From positions 2,666,001-2,730,000 of the forward strand of contig OY282456.1 in assembly GCA_958296225.1 (NCBI GenBank): a stretch of DNA of 64,000 bases. Reading direction: 5' to 3'. Numbering within the stretch: the first letter of the stretch is position 1; each line of letters begins with the position of its first letter. Under the pieces are notes generated by a model. It was not told the DNA's origin. It saw only the letters and a list, made by a program, of their open reading frames with translations, and made no database searches. Source of the stretch: an uncultured Dehalococcoidia bacterium. Its GTDB lineage: Bacteria > Chloroflexota > Dehalococcoidia > Lucifugimonadales > UBA3495. The translations under genes were made by a program, and so were the position numbers. This document shows, one piece after another, positions 17,832 through 25,183 of the stretch.

Positions 17832-20774
17832 ATGAACAACCTGACGCCACTGCTGGCCGCCTGTCCGCCACGCCCGATTCAGCAGGCCGGAGAGCAGTAC
17901 GCCGCCGACATCATCCGTGGCCTGAACGAGGAACTCGCGACTTCCGAAACCGCTGCGGATTTCCTGGAAACGACCCACCTGACCAAAGCCACCGCCGACT
18001 TCTTGCGGATGGCCATGGACCGCACCGCCCTGGGCCGCGACAGCACCGGCCCGTCCGTCTATCAGCTATACAGCCGCTACGGCGGCGGCAAGACCCACAG
18101 CCTGCTGCTGCTGGCCGCCGCAGCCAAATACCCCGGCCTGCCTTACTGGCAGGACACCGCCCAATTCGACCCCACTGCCGCCAGGGTAATCGCCTTCGAC
18201 GGCGAAAAGCACAACGTGGTCAACGGCGCAGAACTGGACGGGCAAGGCAACCGGGCCTGCAGCCTGGCCGGCTGCCTGCTGTACTACCTGGGCGGGCCGA
18301 CGGCGCTGCGCGAATTCGGGGATGGCGACGCAACTTTGGCCGACCCCGGCGCCGACGCTTTCCAGCGACTGATTGGCGACGAGCCGGCGCTCATCGTCAT
18401 CGACGAACTGGTCCACTACATCAACCGGGTGCAACAGCGCGCAGCCAGCGACTCCCGCATCAGCGCGGAAGGAGTGCTGACCACCGTCAGCGCTTTAACC
18501 AACGCTGTGGTCAACAGTCCCCGAGCTGTACTGGTAATCACTACTCCTGAGGACTCCCACGAACTGCTGGAGGAAGGTATCCAGAACGCCGCCGGCGACG
18601 CCATGGCCGTTGACGCGCTGGCGTTGACCAATATGCTGAACCGGGTCAACTCGCAACTGGGGCGGGTGATGCACCCGGTGGCCCCGTCCGGCGAAGCCGA
18701 CCTGCCGTCCATCCTGCGCAAGCGCCTGTTCTACAGAGTGGACGAAGCCGCGCGGCAGGACACCGCCAACGCCTACGCCGCCGTCGCCGCCCGCAACGGA
18801 CGCGCCAACGGCAACCTGGACTACCAGAGCTTTTACGATGCCTACCCGTTTCACCCCTCGTTGCTGAACATCATTACCAGCCGCCTGGCCGCCAACCGCA
18901 ACTTTCAGCGCGTGCGCGGCACCCTGCGGCTGCTGGGCAATACCCTGCTGGAAATGCAGAACCGCGGCAGCGAGGCGACACTGGTGCATCCCCACCACGC
19001 CACTCTACGCGCCGCCCGCATCCGCGATGAAGTAGTGAACCGCCCCGGATTCTCCGAGCTGGACCCGGCCATCGAGACCGACATCGTGGGACGCAACAGC
19101 ACCGCAGCGAAAACCGGCTCCGACCTCGCAGAACCCGCCGCCGTGACCATGCTGTTAGGCACCATCGCCCCGGAAAACAGCAACGGCCTGTACGCCGACC
19201 AGATTGCCGACGCCCTGCTTGCGCCGGAACGCGACGACTTTGGCGTCATCGCCAACGCTATTGAACAGTTCCTGAGCCGGGCCATCTACGTGGACGACCG
19301 CCCGGACACCCAGCGCAAGCGTTTCAGCAAAGACGCCAACGTGATGAAGGAACTACTGGAGGCCAGAGACGCCATCCTGGCCAACACCACGACGATGACC
19401 GACCTGCTCCGGCAGGCCATCATCAGCGCCTACGGCGGCGGCCGCCGGCGCGGCGACCAGTTCGAGGTCATGCTCTTCCCTTCCCGGCGCTCCAACGTGC
19501 CGGACAACCCCGACCGGGCGGCGCTGGGCATCGTCAATCCCGACCACTGGAACTGGACCGACGCCGGCAACCCGGCCAACGGCATGAGCAACCAGGACTT
19601 GCTGGACTTGCACCGGCACGGCAGCGGCAGCGACGGCGCCGCGTCGCGGCAGTACCCGAACAACGCCCTGCTGCTGGCCGCCCACGACGCCAGCCTGGGC
19701 CGCATCCGCGAGGACATCGCCACTATGGAGGCGGCGGAACGGCTGCTCAAAGACACGTCCCGACCGCTGCCCCAACACCGGCGCGACACGCTGGAAAACA
19801 TCCGCGCCGCCTCCGAAAAGAACGCCACTACCGGCATTCAGAACAAGTTCACCCACCTGTTTTCGGCCGGAAATACCCCGCAATATCAATGGCCGGAACC
19901 GCACAGCCATCTGGAACATCGCCCTCTTGAGTCCCTGACCGACGCCGCCGGCAAGGGGCAGGACAGCATCTTGCAGGCCCTGGGCGACCGGATACTGCGG
20001 GGCGCTGCCGCCGGATTGAGCAAGAGCGCCTGGGGGCGAGTGGGCATCATCGCCAGTGAACCGGGCAGCACGCTGGGCGAACTGCGGGACTACTTCGCCA
20101 GGACGCCCGACGCCCGCATCGTCATCAACGATGCGACCTGGCGCGCCGTGCTCGCCAACGGCGTCAGCAACGACGCCCTGCACGTGATGACGCCCAGCGG
20201 CGAGGTGAACCCCACGGGCTACGACCCCAACTGGCGAGTCTGGGTCAAGGGCCACGAGCCGCAGCCGGAGCAGAGCCCTGGCGAAGCAGACGGCGGTAGG
20301 GCCAGCAGCGGCAATAGTGGTACGGAAACCGGCGGAATAGCTGGCGACAACCGCGCCGGCGGGTTCGGCGGTCGCCGAACCGGGTTCACCAGCGGAAGGA
20401 TGCCCGGCAAGGCCGCCTATGAAGCCGTGAAACGGTTTATGGCCGACAACGGCCACGACTGGCCCGCGCTGGCGTCCTGCCAGGTTCAGGGAACCAGCCC
20501 GGCGCTGGCCGACCAGATTGCCAGCATCGCCCAGGGCGACGACGGCGGCATCGTCATTACCCTGAAGGCTCAGGGCTCGCGACTGCAGGTAGGCATCCTC
20601 GGCGTGCCTCCCAGCGAGTTCAAGGACTATGCCGGGCCCGCCAAGCGTATGATGAGCAAGGCCGGCGTCAACGCCGCCGACGTGAGCGTGCAGCTGGCGC
20701 CGGAGGCCGCCCGGCGGGTGCTGGAAAAGCTGAACAACCGGGATGAAGCCAACATCAGCGTTTTATTCCACTGA
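17832..20774 (+). CDS. DUF499 ATP-binding protein (Hma-type system 2 ATPase)
   Basis: 980 residues from ATG 17832, with GGAG about ten bases upstream. Walker A YGGGKTHS lies near residues 83-90 and a Walker-B-like LIVIDELVHYINRV near 185. YPFHPSLLNIITSRL and a NFQRVRGTLRLLG segment correspond to the YPFHP and QFQQTRGALALL regions of the paralogue at 8199. Overall similarity to that paralogue is distant, so this is a separate lineage, not a recent duplication. A Gly-rich linker near residues 820-850 precedes a C-terminal domain. It is the first gene of the second Hma-type system and is followed 17 bases later by the DUF7680-like gene. Confidence 0.87.
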   Translation: MNNLTPLLAACPPRPIQQAGEQYAADIIRGLNEELATSETAADFLETTHLTKATADFLRMAMDRTALGRDSTGPSVYQLYSRYGGGKTHSLLLLAAAAKYPGLPYWQDTAQFDPTAARVIAFDGEKHNVVNGAELDGQGNRACSLAGCLLYYLGGPTALREFGDGDATLADPGADAFQRLIGDEPALIVIDELVHYINRVQQRAASDSRISAEGVLTTVSALTNAVVNSPRAVLVITTPEDSHELLEEGIQNAAGDAMAVDALALTNMLNRVNSQLGRVMHPVAPSGEADLPSILRKRLFYRVDEAARQDTANAYAAVAARNGRANGNLDYQSFYDAYPFHPSLLNIITSRLAANRNFQRVRGTLRLLGNTLLEMQNRGSEATLVHPHHATLRAARIRDEVVNRPGFSELDPAIETDIVGRNSTAAKTGSDLAEPAAVTMLLGTIAPENSNGLYADQIADALLAPERDDFGVIANAIEQFLSRAIYVDDRPDTQRKRFSKDANVMKELLEARDAILANTTTMTDLLRQAIISAYGGGRRRGDQFEVMLFPSRRSNVPDNPDRAALGIVNPDHWNWTDAGNPANGMSNQDLLDLHRHGSGSDGAASRQYPNNALLLAAHDASLGRIREDIATMEAAERLLKDTSRPLPQHRRDTLENIRAASEKNATTGIQNKFTHLFSAGNTPQYQWPEPHSHLEHRPLESLTDAAGKGQDSILQALGDRILRGAAAGLSKSAWGRVGIIASEPGSTLGELRDYFARTPDARIVINDATWRAVLANGVSNDALHVMTPSGEVNPTGYDPNWRVWVKGHEPQPEQSPGEADGGRASSGNSGTETGGIAGDNRAGGFGGRRTGFTSGRMPGKAAYEAVKRFMADNGHDWPALASCQVQGTSPALADQIASIAQGDDGGIVITLKAQGSRLQVGILGVPPSEFKDYAGPAKRMMSKAGVNAADVSVQLAPEAARRVLEKLNNRDEANISVLFH

Positions 20775-20791
20775 ATCGAAAGGACGGCAAA

Positions 20792-21229
20792 ATGACCCTG
20801 ATGCGCGAAACCCCCAAGGACCACGGCCTGCTGCTGGACCACGACCCCAGGGGCAACCGCCGCCTATCCGTCACCCTCGCCGGCAAGTCGCCCCGCAAGA
20901 ATGGCCGGCGGCTGCAATACGCCGCCGGAACGCTGTACCAGCGCTGCTTTCAGCACGTGTCCACTATCCTGTGGCGCCACCACGGCCAGCGGCTGCAGCC
21001 CCAGGAGGAAGCTGGCCGGCAGTACCACCCCATCACCGAGGAGGCGGCGGTGCAGATTCGCCTGCTGCTGGATGCCGTAGCCGGTACGGAACGGGCCGAC
21101 AAGGCGGAACGGCTGGCCCGCGCCATCGCCGACCTGCACCCCTGCGAAAGCAGCTGGTGGTACGCCTGCCACCGGAACCGCAACCGCCCCCGCCGCGTGC
21201 TGGACGCCCTGGCGCTGATGTATGCTTAA
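20792..21229 (+). CDS. DUF7680-like small protein of Hma-type system 2
   Basis: 145 residues from ATG 20792. The start carries TPKDHGLLLDHDPRGNRR and the C terminus ends WWYACHRNRNRPRRVLDALA. The basic Arg-rich tail resembles the DUF7680 family (HRKNPRRVLAAL-type ending) found beside DUF499/DUF1156 genes, recalled from memory. Tight spacing to the ATPase (17 bases) suggests a system subunit. Two tail-only copies lie downstream (22077-22202 and 24343-24402), so this locus was a recombination point. A nucleic-acid-binding role for the tail is inference. Confidence 0.65.
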   Translation: MTLMRETPKDHGLLLDHDPRGNRRLSVTLAGKSPRKNGRRLQYAAGTLYQRCFQHVSTILWRHHGQRLQPQEEAGRQYHPITEEAAVQIRLLLDAVAGTERADKAERLARAIADLHPCESSWWYACHRNRNRPRRVLDALALMYA

Positions 21230-21234
21230 GCCGT

Positions 21235-21834
21235 ATGGAAGTCACAACCCCAACGCCCCTGCAGCAGGCCGTGTTATGGGCGCAAATCTGCTTCTACTTA
21301 ATCACCGCCGCCAGCATAATCGCCGCCGCCTTGCTGGGCGTAGTAAAATACAGGCTGTTCCGCTCCGGCCGGCCATTCATCACCGTGAGCCTGGAAGCCA
21401 GTAGCCGGCCGTGCAGCGCCGAGCAGGTACAAGTTGGAGTTACGGCGAAACTGTACAACGGTTCCAAAGTGCTGGCGAAAGCGGATACCCTGGAATGGCA
21501 ATGCCGCGGGCTGGCAACTTACGACGATGCGACGATAGACGAAAAAATCGCCGAGTACTTCCGCGCTAGCGACGATTATGCCAGATCTGAAACAGGCAAT
21601 TCAGAGTTCCCCTGGAACCTTCAGCAGCGCATCACCAAAAACGACCAGGACATCCAAATAGAACCCAATGAAACCGGCCACGACCACGTCACGTTCGTAG
21701 TGCCTCGGTACTGCACCGCCGTACAGATTCGACTGTTCATCCAAACCTCAGGGAAAGCCGAATTTGGCTGGATTGGCGCTATCTACCACGACGTCAACAA
21801 CTATGAAGTGAGGAATGATGTGGAACCCATTTAA
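21235..21834 (+). CDS. Hypothetical single-span membrane protein
   Basis: 199 residues from ATG 21235, five bases after the preceding stop. One hydrophobic segment, near residues 14-38 (ICFYLITAASIIAAALLGVV), is followed by KYRLFRSGRP and a soluble domain with beta-rich character (ITVSLEASSRPCSAEQVQVG, HVTFVVPRYCTAVQIRLF). Topology suggests an N-terminal anchor with the larger part on one side of the membrane. No family recognised. It lies inside the second Hma-type operon. Confidence 0.6.
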   Translation: MEVTTPTPLQQAVLWAQICFYLITAASIIAAALLGVVKYRLFRSGRPFITVSLEASSRPCSAEQVQVGVTAKLYNGSKVLAKADTLEWQCRGLATYDDATIDEKIAEYFRASDDYARSETGNSEFPWNLQQRITKNDQDIQIEPNETGHDHVTFVVPRYCTAVQIRLFIQTSGKAEFGWIGAIYHDVNNYEVRNDVEPI

Positions 21835-22009
21835 GAAGCGGCTCCGCCCCGGCGCACCCTCGTTGCGGCCAACTTCCCCCCCGTCGGCGGAAAAGCCGAT
21901 GCCAGTGCCGAGCTCAGCGCTGATTACAGAAAGCCCGGTCAGCAAGCCCGCAGCGCCGAGGCGCCGCCGAAGCCGCCGGCCAAACCGTCCCAAAAGCAGT
22001 AGGCAGTAG
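21815..22009 (+). CDS. Small basic Pro-rich ORF
   Basis: 64 codons from ATG 21815, with GAGG close upstream, overlapping the preceding stop by 20 bases. It starts MMWNPFKKRLRPGAP and is low-complexity Pro/Ser/Arg throughout. It may be a genuine small gene or spurious translation of GC-rich DNA; no family recognised. Confidence 0.3.
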   Translation: MMWNPFKKRLRPGAPSLRPTSPPSAEKPMPVPSSALITESPVSKPAAPRRRRSRRPNRPKSSRQ

Positions 22010-22076
22010 TTGGCATCGCCAACTCCAAAAGTACGCCGGCCGAACATCACGGGTGGCATGGCGCGGGCCGACCATA

Positions 22077-22202
22077 GCGGAACGCCTGGCCCGCGCCATC
22101 GCCAACCGGCACCCCGACGCAAGCGGCTGGTGGTACGCCGGCCACCGGAGCCGCAACCGCCCCCGCCGCGTCCTGGACGCCCTGGCGCTGGTGTATGCGT
22201 GA
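22077..22202 (+). pseudogene. Tail-only copy of the DUF7680-like gene (copy 1)
   Basis: The 41 codons read AERLARAIANRHPDASGWW and then RSRNRPRRVLDALALVYA, against AERLARAIADLHPCESSWW and RNRNRPRRVLDALALMYA at the end of the gene at 20792. No start or 5' part is present. A clear partial duplication. Confidence 0.75.
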
Positions 22203-22229
22203 AGGTATTATTGGCGGGCCGAAACTGCG

Positions 22230-22511
22230 ATGTGGACTTGGAGCGCCCGCAAAAACGCCGCCAACCGGCGCCTGCATGGAACGTCATTCCACGAAGCCCA
22301 AGAGGTGTTTGATGACCCGCTTTCGGCCACCCGGTTTGACCGGGAACATAGCCAGTACGAGCAACGCTATCACACCGTGGGCAGGACTCGTTCCCAAAGG
22401 CTGCTGCTGGTAGCGCATACTTGGGACGAGGCAAACCAATCAGGCCGCATCATCTCCGCACGCCAAGCCACCGCAATAGAGCGCAACGCTTATGAACTCG
22501 GAAATTTCTAA
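22230..22511 (+). CDS. brnT: BrnT-family (DUF497) toxin
   Basis: 93 residues from ATG 22230. The family pattern is clear: WSARKNAANRRLHGTSFHEA, then EVFDDPLSATRFDREHSQ, RLLLVAHTWDE, and GRIISARQATAIERNAYE. BrnT proteins are RelE-like RNase toxins. The stop overlaps by 20 bases the next ORF, whose first residues look like the cognate antitoxin, reproducing the usual toxin-first BrnT/BrnA layout. The catalytic His/Arg set of the family appears present. Confidence 0.88.
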   Translation: MWTWSARKNAANRRLHGTSFHEAQEVFDDPLSATRFDREHSQYEQRYHTVGRTRSQRLLLVAHTWDEANQSGRIISARQATAIERNAYELGNF

Positions 22512-23829
22512 AGGCGCCGACCTGAACTTTATCCCGGAGGTGACCGACTGGACCGGCGCCGTGCGCGGGATGTTCGCCAACCGCGCCAACCCCTCTTACA
22601 CCGAGGAAACCGTCGCCCTGTTCGATGACGAGAACCGGAACTATACCGGGCCGGCCCTCAACGCAGAAACAACCTACTCGTTCTACAACCGTTCGTCTTT
22701 AGACGAGTTCGCGCGTCTGCGGCAGATGCTGCGGCGGTGGGTGGAGCGGCTGCCGCCGGCAAAGCAAAAGGACATCGTGGGCCGAATGCGCCATAGTGGA
22801 CGCGGCTCGCCGGACAAACAGCAGAGCTTCGACGGCGCGTTCCTGGAGCTGTTCCTCCACGAGTTCCTGAACGGAACCGGCGGCGATACGGTCGTGGACC
22901 CGAAAATAGGCCGCCTGACGCCGGACTTTGGAGTAACCGAAACCGGGCCGGATGGAACCCAAATCAACTACGTGGTGGAGGCTACCGACGTCAACTGCAC
23001 ACGCGGTACTGGCCAGGAGTCAAACTGGAACGAGCGGAGCGTCCTGGATATTCTGAATGAAATCGAGTCCCCGGACTATTACCTTTCGGTGGAGACCGCA
23101 GGTTCCTTGACCTCAATGCCGCCCAAGCAGCAGTTGAGGGGAGAGTTCGAGAATCTGGTCAAGACTGCTTACTACAACGACATCAGAGCCGCAGCCGATT
23201 TGTACGGCTTTAACGATAATGTCGTGCCGTTGGCAACGTTCCGGCATGGCGACTGGAGCATTACCGGGCACCTGGTACCCGTGGCCCCGGAACTCCGCCC
23301 GAGAAAAGGCCGCTTCATTGGCCTCGCCCCCCCGAAGTTCTTTAGCGTCAATGACATGAGAAAATTACAGAAACGGCTGTACGACAAAGCGAAGCGTTAC
23401 CAGAACGTGGACAACCTGATAATTGCCCTGCGGGTCGCCGATTGGTGGCTGGGGTCCGTTAGCCTCTGCGAGGCGTTGTTCGGCAGTATGGCAATCCCGT
23501 TTGCCGTGCCAGAGGAACCGACTTATGACGGGCCTCTGCCGCCGCCAAGCAACATCCAGAAGCACGACGGATTCTGGTATAACACCGGGGGGCCGCAGCA
23601 CCAGCACGTTATCGGAGTAGTCGCCTTTCATGACCTCTACCCGCATTGCATTGACCGGACGACGGCTATGTTCTACGCAAACCCCTACATCGCGAATCCG
23701 CTGCCGGCCTGGACTAAAAGAATCGACCACGCTGAATATAGCGACGGCAAAGTAAAAATCGCCCGGGGCCTCTCGCCCGGCGCTTTTGCCAAAGACTACG
23801 AACCCCGGACTGATTTACGGTTCTATTAA
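22492..23829 (+). CDS. Antitoxin-like N terminus fused to a PD-(D/E)XK-like protein
   Basis: 445 residues from ATG 22492, inside the end of brnT. Residues 1-30 (LNFIPEVTDWTGAVRGMFAN) match the short antitoxins paired with BrnT toxins. From about residue 40 a different protein continues in frame: YSFYNRSSLDEFARLR, then FDGAFLELFLHEFL, RLTPDFGVTETG and INYVVEATDVN. The D...E-x-T spacing after a conserved LHE helix resembles a restriction-endonuclease-like fold seen in a widespread hypothetical family. The remaining 270 residues are unrecognised. The fusion looks genuine because the whole reading frame is open with no stop between the parts. Confidence 0.7.
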   Translation: MNSEISKGADLNFIPEVTDWTGAVRGMFANRANPSYTEETVALFDDENRNYTGPALNAETTYSFYNRSSLDEFARLRQMLRRWVERLPPAKQKDIVGRMRHSGRGSPDKQQSFDGAFLELFLHEFLNGTGGDTVVDPKIGRLTPDFGVTETGPDGTQINYVVEATDVNCTRGTGQESNWNERSVLDILNEIESPDYYLSVETAGSLTSMPPKQQLRGEFENLVKTAYYNDIRAAADLYGFNDNVVPLATFRHGDWSITGHLVPVAPELRPRKGRFIGLAPPKFFSVNDMRKLQKRLYDKAKRYQNVDNLIIALRVADWWLGSVSLCEALFGSMAIPFAVPEEPTYDGPLPPPSNIQKHDGFWYNTGGPQHQHVIGVVAFHDLYPHCIDRTTAMFYANPYIANPLPAWTKRIDHAEYSDGKVKIARGLSPGAFAKDYEPRTDLRFY

Positions 23830-23864
23830 TCATTGAACGCCAACCGCCATACCCAAACGGGCAT

Positions 23865-23924
23865 CAAACCTGGTGGCCGTCGCAAGCATTCGACCCGGTG
23901 GCAAACTGCAAGGCGATACCATGA
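23865..23924 (+). pseudogene. Tail-only copy of the 24435-type gene
   Basis: The frame reads QTWWPSQAFDPVANCKAIP and stops at 23922-23924, overlapping the ATG at 23921. The intact gene at 24435 ends HTWWPYQAFDILANCEAME with the same ATGA overlap. So the two-gene cassette was duplicated and the first copy kept only the end of its upstream gene. Confidence 0.75.
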
Positions 23925-24391
23925 ACGTCACGTACCAGGAATCCATCCTTTACTACGACTGCGAACTGCTTTTTGAGGCTGCGGATGCGTCCGGGCGCCG
24001 GTATATCGCCGTGCATACCGGCGACTACGCAACCGGCTGCGAGTACATAATGGCGCCGGCGTCCCCGGACCGCCTGGCCGCCTTCAGGAACGGCAAAATC
24101 GACCTGCGCCGCCTCCTGCTGGACTCCCCAACCCAGGTGTGGTACACGGCGGCGTTGGACGTGAATGACGACGACGCTGCAATCGCCCTGACGCAAAAGG
24201 ATACCCCCATTGCAGACTGCAACGACCTTCCGGGAGCGGGGTTCTACATCGGAACGGGCGATTCCGGCGGCATCGTGCCGGCGGGCGTACCGCCTACTGC
24301 ACCGGCAAACACCGCGCTGCCGCACCCCACCTCATCCTTGGCCGCCAGAACCGCAACCGACCCCGCCGCGTACTGGACGCCCTGGCGCTGA
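23921..24391 (+). CDS. Hypothetical cassette protein (DUF6575-like), copy 1
   Basis: 156 residues from ATG 23921. ESILYYDCELLFEAADASG, RYIAVHTGDYATGCEYI and FRNGKIDLRRLLLDSP match the paralogue at 24833 motif for motif. The family may be DUF6575, recalled without certainty. The last 40 residues (after GDSGGIVPAG) have no counterpart and read through the second DUF7680-like tail fragment in another frame, so the C terminus was probably altered by that recombination. Function unknown. Confidence 0.6.
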   Translation: MNVTYQESILYYDCELLFEAADASGRRYIAVHTGDYATGCEYIMAPASPDRLAAFRNGKIDLRRLLLDSPTQVWYTAALDVNDDDAAIALTQKDTPIADCNDLPGAGFYIGTGDSGGIVPAGVPPTAPANTALPHPTSSLAARTATDPAAYWTPWR

Positions 24392-24402
24392 GGTACGGGT
24401 AA
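24343..24402 (+). pseudogene. Tail-only copy of the DUF7680-like gene (copy 2)
   Basis: In this frame the DNA reads RQNRNRPRRVLDALALRYG and stop, the same ending as the genes at 20792 and 22077. Only about 19 codons remain, embedded in another frame at the 3' end of the preceding gene. Confidence 0.65.
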
Positions 24403-24434
24403 GGAAGGAACTTAAGCATTAAGGGGGAAGGTAA

Positions 24435-24836
24435 ATGGCCGCCAGTGGTTTCAATGAGACAGTGCGATACCGGGAAGAACTGCCCCCAGGGTGTCCACCC
24501 AAAGCAGCCGAGGAAATCGTAGGCGAAAGAATCTGCTACCGGCTGGTGCAAAACGCCCCACCTAGAGATGAAGATTTCAGATCGCAACGCGCCCTGCAAC
24601 CGAACCGGGACTTCAACATTTCAGAGTGCCAGGTCAGAGGACTGTCGGTATTTATGCAATCGGCAGACGCCGAAAGAGCGGCAACGCAAAACAGAAATCT
24701 GCGGGGTACGAAGGTAGCCAAGCTGACCCTGGAACAGGGCGCCGGTTACATCCAGCAAACCGGGAGCAGGAGCCACCATACTTGGTGGCCCTACCAGGCA
24801 TTCGACATTCTGGCGAACTGCGAGGCGATGGAATGA
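24435..24836 (+). CDS. Hypothetical cassette protein upstream of the DUF6575-like gene
   Basis: 133 residues from ATG 24435, with GGAAGG just upstream. Motifs include RYREELPPGCPPKAAEEI, ICYRLVQNAPPRDEDFRSQ, FNISECQVRGLSVF, LEQGAGYIQQTG and SHHTWWPYQAFDILANCE. I recall this protein type as the standing partner of the following gene in many genomes, but its function is unknown. The stop overlaps the next start (ATGA), so the two are translationally coupled and probably act together. Confidence 0.65.
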   Translation: MAASGFNETVRYREELPPGCPPKAAEEIVGERICYRLVQNAPPRDEDFRSQRALQPNRDFNISECQVRGLSVFMQSADAERAATQNRNLRGTKVAKLTLEQGAGYIQQTGSRSHHTWWPYQAFDILANCEAME

Positions 24837-25174
24837 ACGCGACGATACGCCCAACCAAAGTCCTGGACTATTACGACGGGGTACTGGTGTTCACCGGCAA
24901 GGACGCCAGCGGCCGGCAGTACGTCGGCTCCATCATCGACACCAGCGACGGTATCGACCGCTACCTGGTGAAAGGCGCTGCGCCCAAGCGCATCCAGGAC
25001 CTGGAAAACGGCCGGATTGACCTGCGCAGCCTGCTGCTGGAAAACCCGTCCGACCGCTGGTACCTGACTTACGACGGCAATGCTCCCGACCAGCCACTGG
25101 AATTGCACATACAGGAAGGCCCGCTAGAAGCTACGGACTTCCTACCGTCAGACAACTACTTCCTCGGCGACTAG
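24833..25174 (+). CDS. Hypothetical cassette protein (DUF6575-like), copy 2
   Basis: 113 residues from ATG 24833, overlapping the preceding stop by four bases. It reads KVLDYYDGVLVFTGKDASG, RQYVGSIIDTSDGIDRY and IQDLENGRIDLRSLLLENP. It is a paralogue of the gene at 23921, and a fragment of a third copy lies at 17387. Ten bases separate it from the second methylase, so it is part of that transcription unit. Function unknown; the recurring pair looks like a small two-gene module. Confidence 0.65.
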   Translation: MNATIRPTKVLDYYDGVLVFTGKDASGRQYVGSIIDTSDGIDRYLVKGAAPKRIQDLENGRIDLRSLLLENPSDRWYLTYDGNAPDQPLELHIQEGPLEATDFLPSDNYFLGD

Positions 25175-25183
25175 GATACCGAA

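Noticed and set aside
19353..20456. Long minus-strand frame opposite the second DUF499 gene
   Set aside because: Gly/Ala/Val-rich antisense translation of a clearly coding region.
8199..20774. The two DUF499 genes as a recent tandem duplication
   Set aside because: Walker A position is shared but most of the sequence differs, so they are old paralogues from separate lineages.
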